Of a DNA stretch of 64,000 nt, positions 34,701 to 46,401 are shown piece by piece. Both the position numbers and the translations under genes were made by a program. Numbering within the stretch: the stretch's first letter is position 1; each line of letters opens with the position of its first letter. This DNA comes from Ischnura elegans. Its lineage: Eukaryota > Arthropoda > Insecta > Odonata > Coenagrionidae. The notes under the pieces were generated by a model. That model had not been told where the DNA came from. It did no database searches and saw only the letters and a program-made list of their open reading frames with translations. Location of the stretch: NCBI RefSeq assembly GCF_921293095.1, contig NC_060256.1:87575851-87639850 (forward strand), in the 5' to 3' direction.

Positions 34701-35900
34701 AAACTTGATTATTTTACGAAAATAATAATATTGGCATTTACAATAACATTATTAACAATTATAGTAACATTTTACTATCGGGTATTGCAAATCCATTTCA
34801 TATTTTACATCGTATTAAACTGATAATAAATATTGGTAAAACTCGATACTAATTTTTTGTAATGTTTTAGGATAACCACGTCAAACAATAAAAAAATGAA
34901 TAATCAATTTCCAAAAATGTCCACAGGTTACAAAATTATTCAAAGATATGAATAAATATTGGGGTACAAATTATTTCCAGCATGCTATTTCAACACATTC
35001 ATATTGAGTATTACCAATATTAATAATGAGTTTAACACGATGTAGAATGTGAAATGGATTAGTAATACCCATGCATGAAATGGGAGATATTATAAAAATT
35101 ATTATTATTATTATCATCATCATCATTATTATTAATACACTGTAATATTTAAGTTATGAAACTAAATTGATGATATCACGATAAAGTTTACATTAGTAGC
35201 TCCTGTCAGTTAGGTTATCATTAGGGGTGGCTGCATAACTGACTGCTGTTCCACAATGAATTTGGCTCAGAAAGGGGATTCACTGGCACTCGAGATGAGA
35301 GTACATAAATGCACAAAGTTAGATAACAGAGGAATTTATCTTTGAATAAAAATGTGAATAACGAGTTTAATATGGATCCATTGTATATGTTATCAATGAT
35401 AAGCTACCTAGATTGAATGGCCGATATGCAACAATGTGTCCAATCGCCAATTTGTTAATATTGTCAATTGTGATTTGCGAGTTAAAAAAAGAAATCCCTA
35501 TCATTCTTTTGCCCATCCGTCTCCAACATTCCGAGAATTTTTGTTTTAAATGTGGATATCTTCATTTATTTACCAATAATAAGCTAACCGCATTAAATTG
35601 AGCAGCAAGCTGTGGTCAATGTGCTATAATTCTCTTAAACATTTTATGGATAAACAGCGGTAGCTTCTGGTTTCGAGAGCAGTATGTATGTATTCAATAA
35701 ACCAGAATTGTCTCAACTTTAACCTTATAAATGTGATGTTCTCAGGTGCTATGATGCCTTGTACAAGAAGATGGCTCTTTCACCGTAAGAAGTAAATTAC
35801 AAATAAAAATGCATTTCGTAAAAGGTAATCGTTACAAGTAAAAATCACCGCAAAGTAATCGTCACAATACAGGAAGCCTTTTTTGCCTGTGTGTATGCTT
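34701..35900. other. AT-rich intergenic with ATT/ATC microsatellite at 35098-35133
   Basis: The microsatellite switches from ATT to ATC and back to ATT units. Nothing else was recognised. Confidence 0.55.
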
Positions 35901-35979
35901 CTAAACAAATTTACTAGATTAATTAAGCATTAAAATTATTAAACACACAATTCAAACGAAAAAAAGTCGGAGCGACAGA

Positions 35980-36160
35980 AATAGACAACTCTGACCACCG
36001 AATTGCCGGAATAAACACTACCATGATACTAATCTCGGCGTGATCATATTTGATCTCGCAAGAGATCGCTAGCGCGGAATTATCACGACAAACACTTGAA
36101 GCGCCTTCGGCCTGTTTACATCTTTCATCTACCTTCACGGGCAATCAAACAAATATTTTA
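35980..36160. promoter_or_regulatory. Possible regulatory patch with forkhead-type motifs
   Basis: TGTTTACA (36113-36120) and AAACAAATATTT (~36147) both fit forkhead binding sequences, and GATCTCGCAAGAGATC (~36051) is a short hairpin. The patch lies 10 kb upstream of the fork head gene. The evidence is motif-level only. Confidence 0.25.
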
Positions 36161-36817
36161 AACCTAAAAAAACCGTGTCGCCAACTTATAGGTCTCTTGT
36201 GAGACATTATATGGGCGATTCTAAGTCATACGAAAGCGGTAAACAAGAATACATTTTGCTGTGGCAAGTGATGGATTCAAGATATAAACTTACCTAAGGA
36301 AATCTTTCGCAGAAAGATATCGTCGATGTTGGCGACAATATATACAGAATTTTGTTTTAGTATGTCATTAAGTAGGCATCGACTGTTTTGGTAATTAATC
36401 GTACTATTTGTGTATTAAGCTCTTCTTGTATGTGGATTATAATTATGATTGAGAAAATAGTTTACCCCACTATAGTGTTTTAATATAGGGCGAACTTAAA
36501 TTACTATAAAATTAAATCACCTTAAATTACGGTCAAAAAGATAGATACCTGTTAATTTGGCATGAATTTAGCAGACGACAATAATTACCATTGAGCTCAT
36601 CTTCCTCTAGACCGGTTATATATTGGTTAGGTCCAGTGATGTGATTTACCGCTATTAGCGTCATTATGGCTGAAAGGTATTCCATGCCAATATGGTGACG
36701 TGGAAAATAATGTAACCCTATAAGGAACGACCTTAATCCGCCCCTGAACTTATCGAGCTTATAATAAAAGCTACAACTTAATCGGTCATATCTTGAGTCT
36801 TAACAGCCAGATGCAGA
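36161..36817. other. AT-rich intergenic, nothing recognised
   Basis: No shared repeat or domain. Confidence 0.5.
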
Positions 36818-37482
36818 CAATAGGGTGGTTTCCTTTTATTATTTTATTGCCTAAATCGAAAAAATATTACTCCTGGAGTAAATATTTCACGCTTTTACAC
36901 TTTTAAATAAATATATCTATTTTTCGCGATCAAATGAAAAGTGAATAATTTCAAGCGCGCGAAAACGCGAAGGCTAAGTATGAATGCTGGGAAAAGCCCG
37001 TGTGACGCTGGCTGCGAGGCCAACTGGGTGCAAGGCTATGAACGCCGCTGCAGAGCAGGCTGCTTGCTGTTCAGCATGGCGGTAGTGTAGAGTATCCTGC
37101 TAGCAGGTAGCGCTTGGCTTAAATAAGGATTATTAATCCCTTATCAAAGGAAGGAAACTTTCCGACCATAGGCAATTTTAATAGGTGATCATTAAGATAT
37201 GTTTCCCTAAGATCTCTGTCTCAGGCATGCATTGGTAATCTTAGACGATGTAAAACTCCTATCCTCTCGTGTAGAATCTAGGTCCCTGTGACGTCACGTG
37301 GAGTGGCATCGCATGGGCGCCAATCTGGCCTTTTTCAAATGAGGTTAAAATTGACCATTAAAATTCGTCTAAACTGGGATTTCCAAAACAAAAAAATGTG
37401 TATATTACGAATAAACTAATGGTGGGTAACGAATCGCAATCAATGCCTTTCGTTTCCTTTGATGAAGGAAACTACCCTATTG
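36818..37482 (+). mobile_element. ~660-bp terminal-inverted-repeat element, copy 3
   Basis: Left end CAATAGGGTGGTTTCCT. Right end reverse complement CAATAGGGTAGTTTCCT. It is collinear with copy 1 throughout and carries the uninterrupted GTGACGTCACGTGG site. Confidence 0.8.
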
Positions 37483-40030
37483 CCAAGGGAAAGAAGATGG
37501 CAAGAACGAAAAAGGAAGACCTCGAAAAAATGTATCGAAAAGGCAAATAAGGCAGTAAAAGAATTTCATTAGTAGATTAAAAAATTAACTTGCTATATTC
37601 CACACAGTATTTATTTAAAAACCTATTTGATTCGAACTTTTTAAGTCATTATCAAGAGGTAACAGAGCCTGTAGAGTTTTTAATAAATAGTGTGTGAAAT
37701 ATTACAGTCTATTTTTGACTCCGTCATTACAACATTCCAAGATGTGAACTCGCGAACCATCGATTTCATAAGTCAAAGAAGAAAATAGCATTTTTTTGGC
37801 AAGAAATCTTTTAGCTCTACTTTAATTATTACACAGATCGGATTTAGGGGTATCGTTTGAACATCCAGTTTTTATGAGCATGGCATTTCAAGATAGGATA
37901 TTTCAAGGCCTTAGTTTAATCGCACCTCGGCACATGAAGGATAACTGATGTCTATGCTATATCTATCTAAGTGGTGAACCTCTAGTTTGAAATACGTCTG
38001 TATGAAACGGTTACCTATTTCACAGGGTACTTGATTGGAGAGCTGCCTCAAATCAATCTTAAGACTGTTTACCAGTGATATTTTTGATGATTACAGTATT
38101 CAGTGATGGATAAAAGGACAGATTCTCACTAAGGTTCAAGATTTACCTATGAATGTACATACGCATGTGATATTTATTATTCCAATGAAGGCAAGCCTTG
38201 ACGTGAGAGAAACAGTCTGAATAAGATCTTGGATTTAGGGGCGGATATTTATAGCATTCCCTAGGATCAATTTTGTAACGAAGGTTATGTAATTGAATTA
38301 CTGTTAACGATTAATATATTTATTATTTTTTTACTTGTAATCCACTCCAAATCTCTTTCGAGTTTTCGAAACATTTGAGAAATAACGTTACATTTAAGCA
38401 ATCAATAATTAAAATTTGAATTCCACGCGCGCTGATGGAATGGCAGTTTATTCTATTCTTGCCAATTCCGCCGACTATTTAGCTCATATTATTCCCAAGA
38501 AATAAACAAATATGCACAGTACCATTTATAAGGATTAATTATTAAATAGTATCATATAAAATATAAATTGATGTAAATATAATTATATTCACCATGTAGA
38601 TTAGCGTCTCCGAGTATAGGTTTAAGAATGGTATGCAAAATGTTTGCCTTGAATTGATACATGAAGGCATGATATAATATTGCAATGATATTTTAAAATA
38701 ATATAAAAAAGTATTCAATTGTATATTAATTAAAATTAAGAGACAAGAATTTTTACAAAGTTGAACAAATGCATTGAATAAATGCATCAATTTAATGAAA
38801 TAATATTATTTCATAGCCTTGAAGAATATAAAAATAAATAGAAACGTCGACTAAAAATTTTGCATATCATTCTTAGACCTATACTTAGACCTATTCTTAG
38901 ACCTATTCTTAGACTCGATTCAACGTTGAAAGTTTAGGTAAAAAAAAATAATAAAGCCAATTATCATCATTGCAGTGAGTACTTACCAACTAATTTTAAC
39001 TTTTGTATGACGTGTTAGCTAAGCTAAGAAATCTGTGAAGTATGTGTTCCTGATGCCGTCACTTAGCCGTGAAACAAGGTGAACCAAAATTAAAATTTAG
39101 TGGAAAAGTAATGTTTACCTATAACCATAGCTGTTAACAGATGCATTAAAAACTAAAACGACTGAAGTCATTGAAATTGAAGTGGAACATCTTGAAAGTT
39201 ATTGACACAGCATCGTGCATTGTTGATTGTAAATGAAGATGGAGTGTTCGATAAAAAATGTAAAATGCACGGAACACAATGGCAGCTCTTGAAAACTTAA
39301 AGATCTTATCTGAATGAATGAATTCCGGCCGAGATACTATTGAAGCTCATTTCAGGAAGTAAGTGTGATGTGTCAAAGAGTGAAATATACACTATTAATA
39401 TTTAGATATATTACGGGTGATGAAACTTTGGGATGAATGGAACTATAGATATAAATGGGCCAACCATCTTTGAGCGAAGAGTAATAATTAATAAGTAGCC
39501 ACAAAGATTGGTGCATTCCAGAGAAAAATAATAAAAAATACGATAGCAATGAATGAGATTTGAAATATTAGGATTATGAGTAAAAATTAACGTAAGTGAC
39601 GAGTTGGACTTCATCTAATGACTCATTAAAACAGCTGCATGAAGAAAATGGCAAGTATATGCGGGGAACTAAGAAATAAGAAAGAAAAACCCAGCTAAAT
39701 ACGCAGGAAAGACCACCAATACAAGATGTAATACAGGCCTCAAAGGACTAAAACTTTCACAATACCTCAACAGGACGATTAATGATAGGAATAGACTCCC
39801 TGCAGAACTTTCAGCCCTATCCTAATTTAATTTCATTGCTATTTTAAATTTTCACTAATATAGTTTCATTTTAGAGATATGTTTTCATTTAATAAATTAT
39901 AATTAAATACAAACTGTTACCACCTCGCAAATAGCCAACTAGAAACCTGTATAATAATAATATATAGGTATTTTGATGAGGTGACCGACACGATTTACGC
40001 ATGAAGCCTAGGACCCCACCGAATAAAGGA
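37483..40030. other. AT-rich intergenic with small repeats
   Basis: A 12-base unit CTTAGACCTATT repeats about 3.5 times at 38871-38913. The diverged repeat shared with 30600-30775 lies at 38290-38455. No gene is seen. Confidence 0.5.
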
Positions 40031-41760
40031 GAAAATGCACGAAAGCGAAAACTGAAGAAGCACACGCTTGCTATAAGGCAATATGGAATAAGACGTCGCA
40101 AAGCAAGTAAAGGCAGAGAGACTAGGAAGAAGAACCAAGCGAGGATGTACAAAATAGCTTCGTGTTGGGGAAAGTGGTAGCTGCCTATTGAATAGTGAGG
40201 AAGCACTTCCAGTAAACATGCTAGATGCAATGCCTTATTAAATACAATTCCAAAGGCAAGGAGGAATACCATAAGGGACAAGGATGGAAATATTCTGATT
40301 GGAAACAAAGACAAAGTGTAGCGATGGAAATATTATCTAGAAGAGTGACAAAACGGAAGCAAAGTCGGCGAAAAAATAATCGGAGAGGAAAGTGAAGTAG
40401 AAAAGGAAGACATGCGAGCTAGTACATTGAAATTGGAATTTAACGGGGCAATAAGAGACAGGCGAGGGTAAAAACAATAAAATATAGTTGATATTCATTG
40501 AAAATCCAGGAGATAAGACTTTAACCCAGCGCTAAAAACCATCAGCGTAAGATTCTCAAAAGGAAATACAACAGGCTAATCCGAGATGAGCACCATTTTT
40601 CGTTTTTCTATAAATAAGAGGCCAGATACGCGGTCCTAAGGCCTGACTACACATGTGTCGAAGGCATTGACAGGAGTCAGACGAGGAGCACAAGAATGAG
40701 GACCAGTTCGGATTTAAGAACAGCGAGGGTACAAGGGGAGCACCCTTGGTCATAGAGATGAGAATTGAGGGAAAACAGAAGTTTTTAGGATTTTTCGACC
40801 ATGAGAAGGCCTTTGACAATGTGGATTGGAATTCATTGCTTAGAATGATGCGAAAATTGAAGCATTTTAAAATTACACGAGAATAATCCAGTGAATATAA
40901 ATACCAAGTAGCGGTGATGAAATTGGAAACCATCCGTGAAGAATCAAGAATAAGAAAAGGAGTGCGACAAGGGTATGGACCGTCCCGCGTAATTTTTAAT
41001 TTTTAAATTGAGAAATCTGCCAATGTAATCAAAGAAAAGACTGCACGTAAATGCCATAGAAGAAACTATTAGTTTGTAGCGATTTGATGAAGACGTATCA
41101 GTCGTAGCCGAGACAAAGAAGGATTTGAAGAAGACTTTGACAAATGTGGAAATGACAATGACCACATATCAACTGAAAATAAAAAAAAGAAAACTATGAT
41201 GTTAGTACGCGGAAAATGAGGAGAGACTGGAACTAACAAAGAAGTAAGAAAACAAGATTGAAGAGGTGATTCAGTTGTGCTTACTACGAAGTCAAATAAC
41301 TAACAATGGACAGAGCGAGAAAGAAATACTCCGAAGAATAGCATTAGCAATAAGTGCATTCTACAAGAAGAAGTTTCTGCACTAAGCTAAGAATGCAATT
41401 ATAGAAGTAAGAATTCATCAAATGCGAATCAATAAAGAAAAAAGAAATGCAATACGGTAGCGAGATATGACCGAGCAGAGAAGTTAATGGTGAAAGCAAG
41501 GGAAATAAGGTGCTACCGATGAATGATAAGGATAAAATGGATCGACCGACTAAGTAATAAGGAAGTGATATGAAGGGGAAGAAATGAGATGTATAATAAA
41601 ATCCTAAGAAGTAGGAGGGACAACTAAATCGACCACATCGTTAGGAATGATGACCTGATGAGAACAATAGTCGAAGGACAAGTGGACGGGATTAAACTTA
41701 CCACGACAACTGGGAAAAAAAAGAAGCTTAGCACTTGATCCCAATAGACTACATATACCC
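40031..41760 (+). pseudogene. Heavily mutated RTE-type LINE (RT region)
   Basis: Across several frames the plus strand keeps a recognisable order. The connector EIRRNTIRDKDGNIL lies near 40260. RT motif A follows as FLGFFDHEKAFDNVDWNSLL near 40785. Then come RKGVRQG at about 40960 and a post-RT tail with DKMDRP near 41530 and a decayed IIEGQV-like segment near 41670. Stops and frameshifts are many, and the YADD-type motif has been lost. The minus-strand frames here (39889-40314, 40556-40933) are shadows of it. It is the longest and oldest-looking LINE copy in the window. Confidence 0.7.
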
Positions 41761-42204
41761 AAGTAATACTAAACGAGGATCATGTAATTTCAGTGTTTAT
41801 TCAAAAATAGTTATTAAGTTAGTTATGCGCATTGATTTTCAAAGATCAATTGTGTATGTAAATGCAAGAAAAACTTGAAATAATAATTTTATATTCCTAG
41901 AGGCAGATCAGTATTTGGATAGAAATATTTCTACCACAATTGCAGAAAACTTACTGCTTGCGTTCCAACTAACGACTCCGTTGCGGTTGCCGGACTAAAT
42001 TAACTAACCATGACGTCGCAATTCAAAACAAATACGGTAACTTAGAACTTGACAGAGAAGAATTAGCTCATACTAAGTTTAAATGCATGCTTTAATAAAG
42101 GCGAAACATTCTATAAGCATGTCCGAAAACAAGCTCTGAATTCGTCTTCAATATCAACGCGAATAGTGGGAAGAAATCGTAAATTTAATAATTTCAATAT
42201 TGAA
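41761..42204. other. AT-rich intergenic, nothing recognised
   Basis: No shared repeat or domain. Confidence 0.5.
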
Positions 42205-42370
42205 CATAATGAAAGCATTTGTCTTTTTCTCCACTTCTTTCTTTCTACCGACCCAGGCTTCGGCAAATAATGCAACTTTCAAAGTATTTACCATAAAAAT
42301 GGCATTGACTGCCTTGACCTTAGTTGGTAGAAATAAAGAAGCGTGTGAATATAAAAATGCTTTCATTATG
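42205..42370. repeat. 166-bp imperfect palindrome
   Basis: Both ends read CATAATGAAAGCATTT inward, followed on each strand by CTTCTTT and TTTCTACC at the same distances. The two arms of ~80 bases are similar but not identical. Because the frames coincide, the two strands encode look-alike peptides (42200-42436 plus, 42381-42154 minus), so these are not taken as genes. Confidence 0.75.
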
Positions 42371-42919
42371 CTATTTGTCAAAGATTTCCAACGAATTACG
42401 CCGGCAACTGTATCTTTCGACTTGAAAATCGATTGAGATGAACGTGTTTTGGATGGAAATTATTTTTATCACAATTCCAACAAAATTGAATATTATGAGG
42501 AAACGTGCGCCTCAGCTATGATAAATTATTCCTTGATAAGTTATACGTAAACAACAAATGGTAACTTCCACACTTGAATGTGCAACTTCACTACCACACA
42601 TGACTTCGGCATTAAATGCGATTATTAGTCTATTATGAAAGTGACATAGAGTGTCGAAAACATGGTCATTAGTGTAGATACATATTGACGTGTGAAAATT
42701 ACCATTTTATCATGGATATATCGCATATTCACTGCGTGAAACAATTTCATATGAAGGCAGGATTATTATAATTATTAACTATATGACGAAACTACAAGGA
42801 GAGCAAGAAGATGGGTAATAATTTCTCCGAAAGGCAGTGAATTAGTGAGTAGTTTATCCGTCTGACCCCCACAGAAACTCAAAACCCTCCCCCACACACA
42901 CAAGCGTAAGAGCCGATGA
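42371..42919. other. AT-rich intergenic, nothing recognised
   Basis: No shared repeat or domain. Confidence 0.5.
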
Positions 42920-43200
42920 ATTATGACCCATAAAGCAGAAAAGGAAAAAAAAAAAGAAGTTGAAGTCGGGAAGGAGAGGTGGGGGGAGAAATGGAGGCTG
43001 GTTGAGAGTGGTTGCTTGTGTTCCTATTCCGTGAAATACGAGAGAGGAAGACGGAAAGGGGGGGAGTTAAGAGAGGGGAAGGAGAGAGGGGGGAAAAGAT
43101 GAAAAAAAACACAAGTGAAGGAGGTGAAAAAAAACGGGAGAGGTTGGAGGAAATGGAGGGAAAAAATAATAAAAAAATGAAGAACTACCACCCCCGCTCA
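42920..43200 (+). repeat. Purine-rich low-complexity tract
   Basis: A long G+A-rich stretch (for example GAGAGAGGGGGGAAAAGATG) at the upstream edge of the fork head region. Purine/pyrimidine asymmetry of this kind can bind GAGA-type factors or form triplex DNA, which is speculative here. Confidence 0.6.
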
Positions 43201-43363
43201 CTCTGTCGTCGGAGCGGGAAACTGTGTACCACGTGACCATACCCACCCCCCTACCCCAATCTCCACTTCCCACCCCTCTAAAACTCGCACACGAAAAGCA
43301 CTTACACCAAAGAAAACGAACACAAGAGAATCACATCACAGGACCACACACAGGGGAGAGTTT

Positions 43364-43405
43364 CTGGGGGGAGTGGGGGGGGGGGCAAAATTCCCCCCCC
43401 CCCCC
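43364..43405. repeat. G-run / C-run hairpin
   Basis: CTGGGGGGAGTGGGGGGGGG followed by CAAAATT and a run of about 13 C. The two homopolymers can pair or form a G-quadruplex. Run lengths may be unreliable in assembly. Confidence 0.7.
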
Positions 43406-43559
43406 TACTCCTTGTTTGACTACCCTTCGCGAGAGCACATTTCCCATCCCCTAACCCTGAAACACTCCCCTCCACCTCCCTCATTTCCTCCCCTTCCCCT
43501 CCCCCCCTACTCTTTCACTTCTCAGCACGACCACCAGAGAGCAGCACTACTCCGCTCGC

Positions 43560-44320
43560 TCTCGACTCTCGTTGGCTGTTTGTTTTTTCAATCGCCGCGG
43601 AACATTCCCCCCACCCCTTTTACCATCTGCCGCCCCTTGCTTCGCTGCTATACACACCCCTGTCGCTCCAGCTGCACCGCGGGTACCAAGTTTTGCGCCC
43701 GTTGTTTCGGTTTAAGCATCACGTACACGAGGATATGTAGTACAGTACAGACGGCAAAACAGCCTTGACGCCTCCCGCTGCGTCGTTGTTTTTCCGCTCC
43801 GAAATCGTTCCAAAGACAACGGCTTCTTTATCAGGACTGAAGAGTGAAGATCTTGAAGGTACACCTAACACCATACGTTCCGTCGGAGTTATGCATGGGA
43901 AACTTCTTCGCACAGTGAAGTGATCAGTCTGATAGTACAGCACAGACAGCAACAGACTTTCCGCCTTCCGTTGCTTGATTGTTTCTGCACAAAGACCGTC
44001 GGAGGACGGTGAAATGACTTGAAGGCATAGTGAATAGAGCCGATAAGTTTCTTCGTGTCGCTGTTTTCTCTCGAAAACTCAGAAGAAAGGTCCTTCATAT
44101 TACGGTGCTATGATTCTTCAGAGAGTAAAGACTTCAGAGACTAAATAAAAAGTTTTTCCGCCAACAGTTGCGCATTTGTTTCCGCACGAAGAGTAAAATA
44201 ACTTGAAGGTATAGAGTAGGGAGCCAAAAACTTTTGTTGAGTCGTTGTTTCGGTGGGAAAACACAGAAGACCGTCCTTAATAGGATAGTGCAGTATTTCG
44301 TCCGTCAAAACATCGGAGGA
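43560..44320 (+). repeat. Diverged ~197-bp tandem array upstream of fork head
   Basis: Anchors recur at steady spacing. A GTTG/CTGC...TTGTTT block lies near 43567, 43767, 43966 and 44163. GTACAG(T/C)ACAGAC lies at ~43738 and ~43935. CTTGAAGG(T/C)A lies at ~43851, 44018 and 44202. The block spacings are 200, 199 and 197 bases. Units are strongly diverged, so the array is old, with about 3.5 copies. Confidence 0.65.
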
Positions 44321-46401
44321 ACACAGCGTGGGTAATTCGCCATGGATGGTTTCTCCTCGTGAAAGATGAAAGCACATCCTTGGAGCGTGCAGAGCGTCTC
44401 AGGAGGAAAGAGGACATCACACAGTTTGTTGTGAGCGCGGCAACCGCACCCAGGAAGCGGGCGAGGAAGCACCAGGGCCGGTGGCGCGGAAAGGTAGGGC
44501 ACCGCACGCTGACAGCGTTGCTGGAAGGTCGGACGCCTTGGCTGGATGAGCGGCGCGCGCCGCCTTTGCTCCTCGGTGGGCCTCTTCCTATTGGGCCACC
44601 AGGGGGCCGGGCCCGCGGAACCCCCGCCCACTTAGCCCCCCCACTCCCCTCCGCCCCCCCTCCCCCCCCTGACCAGACCGCCACCCCTCCCGTGGCCGCC
44701 GAAGAGGGAGGAGAGAGAGGAACAGTTGAACATTGGACGCGAAGGAACCTGTTGATCCGGGAGAGCAGCTTCGCCTTTTCGTAAAACGTCCCCTCGTGAA
44801 GCGTGTCTACGTCCGCACAACCTCGGGAGTCGTTGGCTTTGGCCCGCAGCGGATGACGAAGGCCGGCCAACTCATAGTTCCCCCAAGTGTGCTCACGGAA
44901 TAGAGCGTTACGAAATTTCCCTATTTTCCGTCCGCCCGATTCGTGCTACGTGTCTACGCGGATGTGCGCGATTCTCCCGCTGTTGAAGTTTCTCCGTTCC
45001 GTTGTGTCTTGAAGGATTATTAGCAACATACAGCTTTGGGGATCCCCAAAGAAGTACTTCCTCTTCGCCATCGTCTGGTGATTTTCGCTGTCGAGTTCGG
45101 CTGGAGATTCCATCGAGGCCGTCGGACGTAAAAGCTGTCCTGCGGGCGGAACATCGTCCTCAGCTGTTTCGCTTCGCGGTCCAACTGCTGTGCTGGTGGT
45201 GAGGCTGTGAAGAACGGATTGCGGGGTCGCTGACTAAAAGCATCCCGTGCTTGTTTGCCATCGCCCAACAATTCTCTCGACTCAAGAAGATCGGAGCGGT
45301 ATTTGCCCATGCGTTAGTGAGTGTGTGTTGGCAATCCGAAGAACCCTTGCCCCATCCCCCGTAAGACAACCTGCCCCCCTCCCGCTTGCGAGGGAAAACA
45401 CAGTGTCTCCCCCTCTCTCTCCCATCCTTCGCTTTTTAATTCCCACCCCCTCTATCGCCAATGTGACCAATCAAGTGCCCCCCACCCCCCAAGTTGCGAT
45501 TTTCCTTTAATCCTGCCTTCATATCGCACTTAAAATACGCCCCTCCCTCTTCCCCATTGAACATTGACGAAAAAAATATATCCACTCTTCCCCCTCCCTC
45601 ACGTTCGTTTACAACAACGGCTTTATTTTCTCTCCGGGAGGCAAACATATTTTCGCACGCGGCCTCGAGTGGATTGTTGTTACGTCGACTCGATTCGGAG
45701 AACGCGAGACAATTTTGAGGAAACCCGGTGCTTACTCAGGGGGACTTTGTAGTGTTTTGGGCTCGGTGGACAGAACTGCTGGTGGATTATGTGATTGTGA
45801 CAACGATTCCGCGAACATTATTTCGATAATTCAGAGACAGTAAAATTGTGAATGAAGTATAACTGCAAGTTTAACGCTGTTAAGCGCTATAGATAGGGGG
45901 AAAGCAAGGCTCTGTGAGATATAGTTGGAGATTTCTGAATGGATTTTCACATCGGTTGAAAATGAAATTGAGTGCTCGGATGACAACGGAACCAAATATT
46001 TCCCTGACAAAAAACTCATTCGGCACCATAAGCTGAGAGCACCAGTAACGCCGTCGTGATTTGAATAATAAAATAGCATTATCGTGGACGTGAATGTGGA
46101 TATAATTCTTCGCAAACATCGAAGCAGTGCAATATTTCCATTTTGCTATTTTATAATGCTTGGTGCCTGCCAATTATGTGCAGTGAATCGTCTACTATGG
46201 TGACTTTGAGAGGGGGATAAGAGGATATTTCGCGTACATTTTCGTGTGGGCTGCGAATCTCGTATCGGAGTGGCTCATTGTGATGGGACTGAAGAAGGCG
46301 CGTTCGGAGATAGTGTTTCCCTTGTCGCCGTGTCTCTAACAGCCTCCAAAGTGAAGTCGCTAAGCGTTTTCCCGGTCGCTAAGACCGCTCCAAGCGCCAA
46401 G
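44321..46401 (+). promoter_or_regulatory. Fork head upstream and probable 5' UTR region
   Basis: GC- and CpG-rich between about 44360 and 45300, then pyrimidine-rich to 45600 and AT-richer up to the ATG. The many overlapping frames on both strands (for example 44277-44870) are expected of GC-rich DNA and show no domain. The transcription start cannot be placed. A splice-acceptor-like sequence (TCTCTAACAG, ending 46342) lies 59 bases before the ATG, so part of this may be a 5'-UTR intron. Confidence 0.5.

Noticed and set aside
39889..40933. Minus-strand frames of 125-141 residues
   Set aside because: They are opposite to the decayed RTE LINE on the plus strand.
42154..42436. A pair of overlapping antisense genes with similar proteins
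   Set aside because: The similarity is explained by the palindrome.
44277..44870. A 197-residue minus-strand protein
   Set aside because: It is low-complexity and Gly/Arg/Pro-rich, from the CpG-rich leader region, with similar frames open on the other strand.
46246..46401. N-terminal extension of fork head from a GTG
   Set aside because: There is no ATG in the extension, and the ATG at 46402 has good context and gives the conserved MLSQKLY start.
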